A stretch of 55,892 nt of DNA. Origin: Actinomycetota bacterium. GTDB taxonomy: Bacteria; Actinomycetota; Actinomycetes; S36-B12. Positions 15,923-24,785 of the stretch are shown here, one piece after another. The notes beneath the pieces were generated by a model, which had not been told where the DNA came from, did not search any database, and saw only the letters and a program-made list of their open reading frames with translations. Position numbers and translations under genes: made by a program. The stretch spans positions 1-55,892 of the forward strand of contig JAFMCH010000002.1 in assembly GCA_017857875.1 (NCBI GenBank), in the 5' to 3' direction. Numbering within the stretch: the stretch's first letter is position 1; each line of letters opens with the position of its first letter.

Positions 15923-17791
15923 TCAGCGCATCTGGATCAGGTCGGCAAAGTCAGCATCATCATCTCCTAGTTGCGCCAAGGCGGCCTTGCGAACCAGCGC
16001 AATGCGTCGAACGATGCGCGAGAGGTCGGTCGCAAGGGACTTGCGCTGGGCTTGCAGCTCTTCGGCGCCAACGCCCAGGAGGCCCCGGTTGTCGGCGAGT
16101 TTGAGTGCGCCTTGCATCAAATCGCGCGAAATGGACTCCGGGGAATGCAACCGATGCTGGAGCCAATCCTGGTGAGCGATGCCCAGACAGTCGGCCACGA
16201 CCACGTCTTCATCGATGGGTTCGGCGGGGTCGCAGTTTGCCAGGTACTCGGCAACGACCGCATAGCCTTCAAGGATCGGGCCGATGACTCGGTGTGACAG
16301 GAAAAGTGAGGTGCTGTCCAACGACCTGATCACCTGGTGCACATCGAGAGCTTCGTCTTGCCATCCCGGTCGGGCAATGTCGATTTCGTGACGAATTCGT
16401 TCAGCGAAGTCGCGCTTCCGAGGAAAAAAGAATTCAAATTTGAGCAGGTCTCGAAGGTCGAGAGCATATTGCCAGGAAGCGTCAACGACGTCATCTACTG
16501 GATCGGCTGCAGCGGCTAGCAGTGCGTTCTCAGCGATCGCTCGATAGACAAACCAGTGGGCCACAGTATTTCGATAAAAGGCAGCTTCATGTTGACGGCC
16601 GCGAGCTACCGAATACACCACTTCGGGCCCCCCGGCATAGGCCTCCACGACCCCTTCGCGCTGCAATGTGGCCAGGGCCCCCTGCAGTTGGTCTGGAGTA
16701 GCGAGATCGATGTCAGTGGTGAGCGGCAATTGACGCATACGGATATACACCAACAGTGGTTCAACGACGCCCAGTAGTTCCGCGAGCGAAAGTGCTCGAC
16801 CCTCGTTGTCGAGCAGCGCGAAGGTAACGAGGGCGGCCGGTGTAATGGGTGTCGCGTCGTTGATGCGATGAGCGATCTCGAAGGCAACGCGGGGTACGAC
16901 TGAGGTGGAAGTATGTGTGCCCGCGCGCTCGTGAGCATCGTCGAGGGCATCAGAAAGTCGCAGTGGTTCGCCGAAGCGAAGATGGGCCTGACCGCGGCGC
17001 CGGGATTGAGCGCGCGCGAAACTCACGAGCCACCGCAAGCTCTCCGGCGTCTTTGCCCCACCGCCATCCTCGCTGGAAATTGCGCCGACCTCATGTTGCT
17101 GGTCATAGACGATAGAAACGGGCACTAGGTAGACGTCACTCGCAGGAGTAGATGTGTCCTGGAGCGTGTCAATGTTGTCTCGATAGGCATCGACGTTTTC
17201 TCGATATGCATCGATCAGATACTTCAACACCCCCATGCGTGGTGGACGCAATTTTCCGGTGCGGGTGCGCCCACCTTCGAAGTACCACTCAAGATTGGCC
17301 CGGTCGTGAATCAAGAACCCGAGGAATAGCCGCAACATCGCCGGATACACCGGGTCTTCGCGGGTGTTACGTCGAATGAAGATGAGCCCAGAGCGCTTGG
17401 CGATGAGTGTGGCCGGCCACATGGCTAGGTTGATTCCACCCAAGATGTAATTGTTGGGCAGGCCGCCTTGCTCCAGTACGCGCCGCAACACCAGCGGGTC
17501 AAGATAGGAGCGGTGATTAGGCAGGAACACCAGCGTGTGATGTTCGCTGAGCGCTCGGAGTTTGGGAAGGTATTCGGTGGCGCCGTCAACCGTGTAAGAG
17601 CGTGACATCCACTTTCCGAATGCATCCCAGATGCGAATCGGCTGGGTTTGCATGGTGGCGATCATCTCGTTGAGCGCGTTGATCGCTTCAGCTTCGATGT
17701 CAGGTAGTGGCCGTCCGGTGTCGCGAGCGAGGGTCGCCACCTGCGAAGCGAATCGCGCTGAGGAGGCAATGGTGTCGATGTTGACTGCCAC
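15923..17791 (-). CDS. plsB: Glycerol-3-phosphate 1-O-acyltransferase (PlsB-type)
   Basis: Enzyme of about 622 residues catalysing the first acylation of glycerol-3-phosphate. The acyltransferase blocks are in order: PNHRSYLDPL (HX4D), IFIRRNT, FEGGRTRTGK and VPVSIVYDQ, within about residues 80-240. A long C-terminal helical region follows, as in PlsB. GTG at 17791 is chosen because GGGAGG stands 5 nt before it; an in-frame ATG at 17827 has no such site. The PlsB-PlsC order is as in Rv2482c/Rv2483c. It is shorter than E. coli PlsB (about 800 residues). Confidence 0.92.
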   Translation of the reverse strand: MAVNIDTIASSARFASQVATLARDTGRPLPDIEAEAINALNEMIATMQTQPIRIWDAFGKWMSRSYTVDGATEYLPKLRALSEHHTLVFLPNHRSYLDPLVLRRVLEQGGLPNNYILGGINLAMWPATLIAKRSGLIFIRRNTREDPVYPAMLRLFLGFLIHDRANLEWYFEGGRTRTGKLRPPRMGVLKYLIDAYRENVDAYRDNIDTLQDTSTPASDVYLVPVSIVYDQQHEVGAISSEDGGGAKTPESLRWLVSFARAQSRRRGQAHLRFGEPLRLSDALDDAHERAGTHTSTSVVPRVAFEIAHRINDATPITPAALVTFALLDNEGRALSLAELLGVVEPLLVYIRMRQLPLTTDIDLATPDQLQGALATLQREGVVEAYAGGPEVVYSVARGRQHEAAFYRNTVAHWFVYRAIAENALLAAAADPVDDVVDASWQYALDLRDLLKFEFFFPRKRDFAERIRHEIDIARPGWQDEALDVHQVIRSLDSTSLFLSHRVIGPILEGYAVVAEYLANCDPAEPIDEDVVVADCLGIAHQDWLQHRLHSPESISRDLMQGALKLADNRGLLGVGAEELQAQRKSLATDLSRIVRRIALVRKAALAQLGDDDADFADLIQMR

Positions 17792-17905
17792 GATGACCTC
17801 CCTGAGTCCTTTGAACGGCCCCACCATGTGCGGCCCTCACATGGTTCACCCTAGGTGGCTGCGGGGTGACCGGGGGGTGAAATGGAGTGCTCTAACCTGA
17901 TCGTG

Positions 17906-18598
17906 ATGCCAACCTCGCCCCATTACCTCAGTCACCCTGCCTACCTGCCCACCACTAAACGTCGTCGCGGGCGGGTGACCCGACGCCAGGCCTCAGCCTT
18001 GATGGCCGGATCGGACTACCTGGTTGGCCTGGATGCGTGGGCTGATCTCAACGCGCGGATCGAGCAGCTAACCGGCTCTGCCCGCGGCTACATCGTCGAC
18101 GTTGGCTTCGGATCTGCTGATCCTGTGCTGGACATGGCACGGCACAACCCAGCACAGGTTGTCGTCGCCGTTGACGTGCACACACCCGGTGTTGGCGACC
18201 TTATCGCCGGCATTTCAGAAGGCGATGTTTCGAATGTCGTCGTGATCGAATCCGACGTGCGGGAGGTGCTGACGCGGCTTCATGTCGGTTCGTTGGCGGG
18301 GGTACGCACTTTCTATCCGGACCCGTGGCCGAAGAAAAAGCATGAGTCTCGTCGCCTCGTGACCGAAGCCTTCGCTCGTGAGTTGGCCGCAAAAGTGGAG
18401 CCAGATGGTTGGTGGCATTTGGCCACCGATTGGTTGCCCTATGCGGAGCACATGAAGGCTCAGATCGTAGCCTCTGGTTGTTGGCAGGGCGGCGTCGTGG
18501 ATCGACCGGAATGGCGGCCGGTAACCAGGTATGAACGGCACGCTATCGCTGCAGGGCGTGACTCAATAGATTTGTGGTTTGTGCGGGATCAATCGTGA
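17906..18598 (+). CDS. trmB: tRNA (guanine-46-N7)-methyltransferase
   Basis: SAM-dependent methyltransferase of 230 residues forming m7G46 in tRNA. It has a basic N-terminus (KRRRGRVTRRQ), the SAM motif VDVGFGSADPVLDMA (about 70-84) and the catalytic signature FYPDPWPKKKH (about 136-146), followed by RYERHA near the C-terminus. The SAM loop has Asp-Pro where most TrmB have Gly-Glu. ATG 17906 is preferred over an in-frame ATG at 17882 because TAACCT lies 7 nt upstream, implying a leaderless start. It overlaps the next gene by 4 nt (GTGA). Confidence 0.93.
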   Translation: MPTSPHYLSHPAYLPTTKRRRGRVTRRQASALMAGSDYLVGLDAWADLNARIEQLTGSARGYIVDVGFGSADPVLDMARHNPAQVVVAVDVHTPGVGDLIAGISEGDVSNVVVIESDVREVLTRLHVGSLAGVRTFYPDPWPKKKHESRRLVTEAFARELAAKVEPDGWWHLATDWLPYAEHMKAQIVASGCWQGGVVDRPEWRPVTRYERHAIAAGRDSIDLWFVRDQS

Positions 18599-19830
18599 AA
18601 TTTCAACCAGGGGAGCAGCCGGCGCGTTTGAAGCGAGGCGATGTGATCGACCTGGAAGTGACCGCCGTTGCCCACGGTGGGCTGTGTGTGGGGCGATTCT
18701 CCGGACAGGTTGTGTTCGTTCGACACACTATTCCCGGTGAACGGGTGCGGGCTCGAGTTGGCGATGCACCCAGTCATGGACGTTTTGTTCGCGCAGATAC
18801 CGAGGCAGTTTTGCGTTCATCGCCGGACAGAGTGTCACCACCGTGTCCGTATGCGGGAGTGTGCGGGGGGTGTGATTGGCAGCATGTGTCTTTGGCGGCA
18901 CAGCGCCAACTCAAGGCATCCGTTGTGCGCGAACAGCTTGCCCGGGTGGGTCAGGAGGATCCGACACGGTGGCTAGACCTCGTTGTCGAGCCCGTGCCTG
19001 GCGATGATGAAGGACTCGGGTGGCGCACGCGCATGCGTTATGCGGTTGATGCGCGAGGACGCGCTGGACTGCGTGGCTATCGTGCCAACGACGTTGTTCC
19101 GATTGATACCTGTCTCATTGCTGCGCCAGGAGTGCGCGACTTACAGATAACGCGGCGAGATTGGGTAGGACGCAAGGAGGTGACGGCGGTGGCACCTTCG
19201 GCCAGCACGGCCGTGGCCATTCCCGACGCGAGACCTGGCGTGGCGAAGGTGCGAGAGGTCGCCGCAGATCGGGTATGGCGGATGGATGCAACAGCTTTTT
19301 GGCAGGTGCATCCGGGTGCCGCCGACACGTTAGTAGGCGCGGTACGTGAGGTGCTGAACCCGCGCGGAGGTGATCATCTGCTCGATTTGTACTCCGGCGT
19401 GGGTCTCTTTGCGGGAGCACTCGCCGATGATGTGGGTGAGATGGGCCAAGTGGATGCAGTGGAGTCAGATGCTGTGGCTGTACGCAGTGCGCGTCGGAAT
19501 CTGCACGATGTGCCTCAGGTGCGAATCCATGGCGAATCGGTCGACCGATGGCTTGGCCGCGGGGGTGTTCAGCACTGTGATCTCATCGTGCTAGATCCGC
19601 CGAGGTCGGGGGCCGGCAAGCGAGTGATGGCGAGTATTTTGCAGTTACGGCCGCGAGCGATTGCTTATGTGGCGTGTGATCCGGCCTCGTTGGCACGAGA
19701 TATTGCCACCGCGAAACGAGTGGGGTGGCGGTTGTCATCACTTCGTGCCTTTGACGTTTTTCCGATGACCCACCACGTGGAGTGTGTGGCCCTGCTGGAA
19801 CCTCAGGCTCCAGCAGGGCACCTGACCTAG
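18595..19830 (+). CDS. TRAM-domain RNA m5U methyltransferase (TrmA/RumA family)
   Basis: RNA uracil-C5 methyltransferase of 411 residues. An N-terminal TRAM beta-barrel (about 1-65) is followed by the iron-sulfur motif CPYAGVCGGCDWQH. The C-terminal Rossmann domain has LDLYSGVGLFAGAL, VLDPPRSGAGK and YVACDPASLARD, the last holding the catalytic Cys. The GTG start overlaps the trmB stop by 4 nt, so translation is coupled. Whether it acts on rRNA or tRNA cannot be told from sequence; actinobacterial members are usually annotated generically. Confidence 0.93.
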   Translation: MKFQPGEQPARLKRGDVIDLEVTAVAHGGLCVGRFSGQVVFVRHTIPGERVRARVGDAPSHGRFVRADTEAVLRSSPDRVSPPCPYAGVCGGCDWQHVSLAAQRQLKASVVREQLARVGQEDPTRWLDLVVEPVPGDDEGLGWRTRMRYAVDARGRAGLRGYRANDVVPIDTCLIAAPGVRDLQITRRDWVGRKEVTAVAPSASTAVAIPDARPGVAKVREVAADRVWRMDATAFWQVHPGAADTLVGAVREVLNPRGGDHLLDLYSGVGLFAGALADDVGEMGQVDAVESDAVAVRSARRNLHDVPQVRIHGESVDRWLGRGGVQHCDLIVLDPPRSGAGKRVMASILQLRPRAIAYVACDPASLARDIATAKRVGWRLSSLRAFDVFPMTHHVECVALLEPQAPAGHLT

Positions 19831-20213
19831 ATGGTGGCGATGGCTTCGATCTCCAGCATGAGGCCTGGCAGTGCGAGTGCCGTGACTTCAACGGTGCTGT
19901 CGGCTGGGTAGGGAGCGGTGAAGTACCGGTCGCGGCACTCGAGAATGTGGCCGAAGTGTGAAGTGTCAGTCATAAAGATGGTGACCTTGGCGACCTTGGC
20001 GAGGCTGCTCCCCGCGGCTTCAAGCACCTTGGCCAGATTGTCGAATACGCAAGCTGCTTGCGCCTGGAAGTCGCCCTCGCCGACAACCTGGCCGTCGGTG
20101 CCTACGGCGGCTTGGCCAGACACAAAGATTAAATCGCCAACCCGAGTAGCCTGGGAGTACTTGAAGTCTGCATCCCAGGTGTACGGGCTGGGGATTCCAA
20201 CGACGTCGGTCAT
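19827..20213 (-). CDS. RidA-family reactive-intermediate deaminase
   Basis: Small cytoplasmic protein of 128 residues in the YjgF/YER057c/UK114 family, which hydrolyses reactive enamine/imine intermediates. The conserved core is seen in GDLIFVSGQAAVG, VFDNLAKVLEAAGSSLA and CRDRYFTAPYPADSTVEV, ending with LPGLMLEIEAIA. The arginine in CRDRYF is the usual substrate-binding Arg. Ribosome site AAAGGA precedes the ATG. Its 3' end overlaps the convergent methyltransferase gene by 4 nt. Confidence 0.93.
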   Translation of the reverse strand: MTDVVGIPSPYTWDADFKYSQATRVGDLIFVSGQAAVGTDGQVVGEGDFQAQAACVFDNLAKVLEAAGSSLAKVAKVTIFMTDTSHFGHILECRDRYFTAPYPADSTVEVTALALPGLMLEIEAIATI

Positions 20214-20248
20214 AGGGGGTCCTTTCGAGGGTGGGTAGCGTGGTGGTC

Positions 20249-20452
20249 ATGTCCGCCGAAGACTCGCTACGACGTCAACTTAAGTTCTCCTTCGTGCTTC
20301 AGGTTATCGGAGCCGTGCTGTTCGCGGTTGCTTTCGTGATTCGCGCCTTGATCTATGGGCTGGAACTCACGACGTGGTTGTTCGCGCTTGGTTGTATCGG
20401 CATCTCAGCTATTGCGGTGTGGACCCGAAAACGACTCCAAGAATTGGATTGA
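20249..20452 (+). CDS. Small two-helix membrane protein
   Basis: Hypothetical protein of 67 residues with two transmembrane segments (FVLQVIGAVLFAVAFVIRALIYG and TTWLFALGCIGISAIAVWT) and a charged C-terminus (RKRLQELD). ATG 20249 is supported by TAGCGT placed 7 nt upstream (leaderless). No family recognised. Confidence 0.6.
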   Translation: MSAEDSLRRQLKFSFVLQVIGAVLFAVAFVIRALIYGLELTTWLFALGCIGISAIAVWTRKRLQELD

Positions 20453-20470
20453 CTGGAAAACAGGCACCTG

Positions 20471-21157
20471 CTAACTGCTCGTGATGATGCCGATGGCGCC
20501 GCTAGCCAGAAACCATGCGCCGATAACGAGACACATGCCGCCCACAATCTTGAATTGATGATCGACGGTGAACCGGTAAGCGCGCTTGAGTGTGGGAACG
20601 ACGCGGTGACCAAAGACCAGCCGCAACAGGATCGGCCCCAACACCGGCAGTAGCGCAAGGGAATACAGCAGCACGAAAACAAGTGCGCGCCCGACGATGT
20701 TGGCTGGCGATGTCGCGATGTCATGCAATGCGGGAATAAGGACCGCGAATGACGAGACGTCCTTAATGCTGAGCGCGAAGGCCACGACGAAGAAGACCCA
20801 GATGCGCGCATCGGTGACGTAATGCTGAACCCGCACCTCCATACGCTTTTGCAGATCCAGGTGGGGACGCAGCAGCCAGGCACTACCGAGCAGTAATGCG
20901 AGGCCAATTCCGATACGAAGGGCATACCCGATGGGGGAGTCGCCAAGGCTGTTGTCGACGGGCAATTGAGAGAATCCGGCGAGGACCAAGATGCCGATGC
21001 CAAGAAAGGCGGTTGCTCCCCCGAGGGCTACCGCGACGGCACGCATGCGCCATGGGTCTTGTGCAACGGTGAGTATCTGCAACGCAGCGAGCATGGGTGT
21101 CAATGCAGCGGCAAGCCCAAGTGGGATCGCCTCGAGCGCTAGCCGCAGCAGGTCCAC
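20471..21157 (-). CDS. GAP-family (Sap-like) integral membrane protein
   Basis: Predicted six-helix membrane protein of 228 residues. The start IPLGLAAALTPMLAALQIL and the central FALSIKDVSSFAVLIPAL are typical of the GAP/Sap family (sulfolipid-1-addressing protein of mycobacteria), relatives of LysE-type exporters. Mycobacterial members help move glycolipids to the cell surface. The cargo here is unknown. GTG start. Confidence 0.75.
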   Translation of the reverse strand: MDLLRLALEAIPLGLAAALTPMLAALQILTVAQDPWRMRAVAVALGGATAFLGIGILVLAGFSQLPVDNSLGDSPIGYALRIGIGLALLLGSAWLLRPHLDLQKRMEVRVQHYVTDARIWVFFVVAFALSIKDVSSFAVLIPALHDIATSPANIVGRALVFVLLYSLALLPVLGPILLRLVFGHRVVPTLKRAYRFTVDHQFKIVGGMCLVIGAWFLASGAIGIITSS

Positions 21158-21254
21158 ACCGGCTATTCAACCGTGCAGGCCTGCCGACGCGTGTGCTGGT
21201 GGGCATGTGGGGTGGAACTCCCCCAGATCGATGCGGTTAGGGCATCATTAACAG

Positions 21255-23186
21255 ATGCGTGTCCCCCCAAAATTGCGCACCGTCGTGTGCGCCCTGCTTA
21301 TCTGTGCGGTGCCGTCGTCGGTGGGTGCTATTGCCACCGGCTCAACCGCTGCCGGAGCGGAATTAAGCGCTGCGGCCGCATCAACCAGCGCCTATGCGGT
21401 AATCGGTTCACTTGCCGTCGGAGGAAATGCTGACCTGGTTTATATTTCCGGCGGCAATACGGCGTCGACCGCTGACGATTCGATCTACGTCGCCTTTGAT
21501 GACACGCTCGTGACCTATCCACCGCTTGCTACATCCGCCAGCCCATCTACGACCTTGGGATTTGGCGCCGCCGTGACAGCAGTGGCGGTGACGGATGACT
21601 CGCTATACGTCGGTGTTGCCGAACTGTACGTCGGTGGTGCGTTGATTTCGTCGGCTCAGATCCAGTTGTTTGCGGTAGGTGCGCAGGATCCCGCTGTACC
21701 CACCGCATTAGCCAACCTGTCTTCGTCTGCCTCGTCCATCGCGGTGGGTGGCCAGGGCACGTCGAGTCTCCTCGATGACACCGTCTACCTGGTGGCCTAT
21801 AACGGCATTAACGGCATTAGCCAGTTGACGCCCACTCTTGATGACTCGTCGAGCGTCCTGTTCTCCTCGGATAATGTGCAGCCAGGAACCGTGCTCGTGT
21901 CGGGCTCAGGCACCACATCGACATCCGACGACACCGTCTATGTTCGAGGGAATGGCTTTGGGAGCGGAGCACTCATCGCGCTGCCGCCAGCTCTTGACGA
22001 TTCGGTCTGGCGAGATCCGTTGGGTGCTGGGGGTAGCGATCTCACCCTGTGGGATGACTCTTTGATCGCGGGCAGTTACAACGGCATGCGCATCATTAAT
22101 GCTCTCGATTTGGATGACAGTGTTCGGGCTCCGCTAGCCGGTATGGAAAGCGCGGTTAACTCCTCAAACGTGATCGCAACGATTACCTACGGGGGTGGTT
22201 ACGTTCCCCGGAAGGTGGGCATTATTGATGGGACTGACTTGAGCCTCGTGACCCAACTTGACCTTGGGTATTCAAATTCGGGGAGCGGCTCGATTGCCGC
22301 CGCTGCCGATGGCAGTTTCTATGTTGCCGGTGACACACCTGTGGTCAGTATCGTGGATTCTGTCACCGCCGGATCAATGTCTCCAAGCAGTGGAGCCTCC
22401 ACCACGCAGGTCGTCCTACCCCTCGTGACGGCCAGTGGTCGGCTGATGGATGACAGCACGGTGACTTCGGTGAATTGGGGGAATAGTGCCGTCGCGTTCA
22501 CCCGGGTGCCCGGGCAAAATGCGGTGCAGGTGAGTGCGCCGGCAATCTTTGGATCGGTTGCTGTGAGCGTGGTTCTCAACGGTGGAGATGAACTCGCTAT
22601 GGGCACGTTCACGTCAACGGATGTTCCAGCCCGACCAGCTTCGTCGCCGCTTGATGTCGTCGCGGTAGCTGGTGAGCAGCAGGTTGATGTGTCATGGTCG
22701 GTGCCAGCAGATTCAGGCACATTCCCGATCACGAATTATCAGGTGTCCTCCACGTCAGGCAATGAGGGTTGTTTAGCATCCGCTCCGGCAGTGACATGTG
22801 TGGTGTCCGGGTTGGCTGATGGTACGTCGTATTCGTTTCAGGTGCGGGCGTTGAATGGCGCCGGTTGGGGGCCGTGGTCTGCTACTTCTGATCCGGTGAC
22901 GCCTCCGGGGGTGACGATCCTGATTACGGGTTCTCGGGGTGACGTGCGTGGGAAGCCAGGTGTGGTTGTCACGGGCACGTCGACCGGTTTGGGCATGGGT
23001 GCAGTGTTGCGGCCAAAGGTGAAATTAGCGGGCGAGGCTTCCTACACCCAGGGCACCGCGTCGATCCTGGTTGACGAGGATGGCGCCTTCACGTGGCAGC
23101 GTCGCACCGGTAAGAAGGTCTATGTCTATGTGCAGACCGAAGACCGCACGGCACGGTCCAACCGGGTGGCCATTTCGGCCGGGTGA
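21255..23186 (+). CDS. Secreted repeat protein with fibronectin type III domain
   Basis: Exported protein of 643 residues; signal peptide about 1-30 (LLICAVPSSVGAIA). Residues about 45-360 contain at least eight short units built on a DDS/DDT-[ILV]-Y-V motif (for example ADDSIYVAF, TDDSLYVGV, LDDTVYLVA, SDDTVYVRG), suggesting a beta-propeller-like array. A fibronectin type III domain follows (about 460-550; VDVSWSVPADSG, YSFQVRALNGAGWGPWS). The last 90 residues resemble a C-terminal module common in actinobacterial surface proteins (TSTGLGMGAVLRPKVKL, FTWQRRTGKKVYVYV). No wall-sorting signal seen. Likely an envelope or adhesion protein. Confidence 0.8.
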   Translation: MRVPPKLRTVVCALLICAVPSSVGAIATGSTAAGAELSAAAASTSAYAVIGSLAVGGNADLVYISGGNTASTADDSIYVAFDDTLVTYPPLATSASPSTTLGFGAAVTAVAVTDDSLYVGVAELYVGGALISSAQIQLFAVGAQDPAVPTALANLSSSASSIAVGGQGTSSLLDDTVYLVAYNGINGISQLTPTLDDSSSVLFSSDNVQPGTVLVSGSGTTSTSDDTVYVRGNGFGSGALIALPPALDDSVWRDPLGAGGSDLTLWDDSLIAGSYNGMRIINALDLDDSVRAPLAGMESAVNSSNVIATITYGGGYVPRKVGIIDGTDLSLVTQLDLGYSNSGSGSIAAAADGSFYVAGDTPVVSIVDSVTAGSMSPSSGASTTQVVLPLVTASGRLMDDSTVTSVNWGNSAVAFTRVPGQNAVQVSAPAIFGSVAVSVVLNGGDELAMGTFTSTDVPARPASSPLDVVAVAGEQQVDVSWSVPADSGTFPITNYQVSSTSGNEGCLASAPAVTCVVSGLADGTSYSFQVRALNGAGWGPWSATSDPVTPPGVTILITGSRGDVRGKPGVVVTGTSTGLGMGAVLRPKVKLAGEASYTQGTASILVDEDGAFTWQRRTGKKVYVYVQTEDRTARSNRVAISAG

Positions 23187-23252
23187 TTGTGTTGAAGTGG
23201 CCCTGAGCGTCATTGCAGTGAAAAATTCGCAGACGCTGCGCACATTCGTTGT

Positions 23253-23798
23253 TTACTGACGAGGTTGCAAGTCGACCATGTCGATGATCAGTTGCGTATC
23301 AACGTGCCAGTCAACGGGCACTTGCACGGTTTTCTTGTTCACCTTGTAGCCAATCAGGCGGTGCTCGAGTTGTTGGAGGACCTCGGTGTCAAATGGAGCA
23401 ATCAGCAGGTGCCGTGCACTAGCCGACACACCAAAGACGTAACTGCCACCTAGAGTGAACATTGGGTTGTTCCACGCAAGTTTCCAGTAACCCGATGGAT
23501 ATTTAGTCGCGAGGACGCGCATGATGGCGCGTACCGTGTCCTGCTTGATCTCATCAAGTGACGCGAGGTAACCCTCGATGCTGTCAAAGCGATGGGCACT
23601 GAGCGAGCCGCGCGAGTACAACACCAGGGCATTCGCGTGCGCACGACTGAAGCCGTGGTTTTCTTGGAGGCACGCCATCTGCTCCGGATACTTCTGACCC
23701 TTCAGTTCGGCCATAACGCCAAACCAGTACGCCATGGGTTGCCCATGCTTCTTCTCGATCGCCGGGAAGTATGACGTGCGATCAGGATTAGTCGCCAC
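23253..23798 (-). CDS. DUF4287 - DUF1801 (YdhG-like) two-domain protein
   Basis: Cytoplasmic protein of 181 residues. The N-terminal part (about 8-70; FPAIEKKHGQPMAYWF, MACLQENHGFSRAHANALV) is the DUF4287 helical domain. The remainder (about 72-178; EGYLASLDEIKQDTVRAIM, FGVSASARHLLIAPF) is a DUF1801/YdhG-like fold. GTG 23798 is chosen because TACTCT lies exactly 6 nt upstream, fitting the leaderless rule seen throughout the window. A longer frame would overlap the divergent patatin gene. Biochemical role unknown. Confidence 0.75.
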   Translation of the reverse strand: MATNPDRTSYFPAIEKKHGQPMAYWFGVMAELKGQKYPEQMACLQENHGFSRAHANALVLYSRGSLSAHRFDSIEGYLASLDEIKQDTVRAIMRVLATKYPSGYWKLAWNNPMFTLGGSYVFGVSASARHLLIAPFDTEVLQQLEHRLIGYKVNKKTVQVPVDWHVDTQLIIDMVDLQPRQ

Positions 23799-23845
23799 GG
23801 CGACAGAGTAACTGCCAGGTGTGCGCGTCACCCCATAATGGACGC

Positions 23846-24775
23846 GTGACTCAATCCAGCGACGACCTCCATTGGCCCATCTCATTTACCGCCCGATATG
23901 GGAGCGGCCTTGACCGAACCATCAGTTTTGGCGGAGGCGGTGTGTTTTTCGTCGCATGGCAAATTGGCTACTTGAAGGGGTTGTCCGATGCTTCGGTGAC
24001 GCTGCAAGGAGCCGAACGCGTGGTCGGCACATCGGCGGGTTCCGTTGTTGCGACATTGTTTTCAGCGGGGAAAGCCGCCTCGTTTTTTGATGAGTTACAC
24101 CTGCTGGCGAAGGTGCCGCAGTTGGTCGCGGCTCTCGCACCAGCCGGCGACCTACACGACAGTCAACTGCGAGCGATTCAGACGTTTGAAAGCGCCACAT
24201 CCGCAGAGGCGGCCACAGTTCGTGAAATCGGACGAGCGGCGCTCGCAGCTCATACTCCGTCTCCAGAGTCCATGCAGCGCAACATCATGCTTGTTGTTCG
24301 CAAAAAGCATTGGCCGTCTGACATTTTGCACGTAAGTACGGTTGATACGTATACGGGTGATCGATGCATCATTACGGGTAGCGCTGATGTATCGGTATCG
24401 GCGGCGCTAGCTGCCAGTACTGCTATCCCGGGAGTCTTCGCTCCCCAGCAGATCAAGGACCGAAAATGTATGGACGGTGGAACCAGCGGGACAGGTACTC
24501 AACTGGATTTACTGGCCGGCTCAACTCGGGCCCTTGTGCTGTCCTTGCGGAACCCCGAGACGAAAACCCAAAGCGGCATGACGCAATCACCGACTGCCAG
24601 TAAGGAAGAGATGCGCGCCCTTCAGGCCAGTGGCACTCGCGTGTTTACTGCCTCACCCACGACGTTCACCCCAGAGGATCTCATGGCACCAACCGCGGTT
24701 GGCAAGGCATTGACGATGGGTCGCGAGCAGGGCCAGGCAGACTCCGAACGAGTCGGTAAGTTCTGGTCTGCCTAG
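23846..24775 (+). CDS. Patatin-like phospholipase
   Basis: Serine acyl-hydrolase of 309 residues with a Ser-Asp dyad. The oxyanion motif is TISFGGGGVFFVAW (about 25-38), the nucleophile lies in VGTSAGSV (GXSXG, about 60-67) and the catalytic Asp in MDGGTSGTG (about 210-218). No signal peptide, so probably cytoplasmic or membrane-associated. The GTG start has CATAAT 6 nt upstream (leaderless). It ends 10 bp from the convergent giant secreted protein gene. Confidence 0.9.
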   Translation: MTQSSDDLHWPISFTARYGSGLDRTISFGGGGVFFVAWQIGYLKGLSDASVTLQGAERVVGTSAGSVVATLFSAGKAASFFDELHLLAKVPQLVAALAPAGDLHDSQLRAIQTFESATSAEAATVREIGRAALAAHTPSPESMQRNIMLVVRKKHWPSDILHVSTVDTYTGDRCIITGSADVSVSAALAASTAIPGVFAPQQIKDRKCMDGGTSGTGTQLDLLAGSTRALVLSLRNPETKTQSGMTQSPTASKEEMRALQASGTRVFTASPTTFTPEDLMAPTAVGKALTMGREQGQADSERVGKFWSA

Positions 24776-24785
24776 CCGCTGCCTC

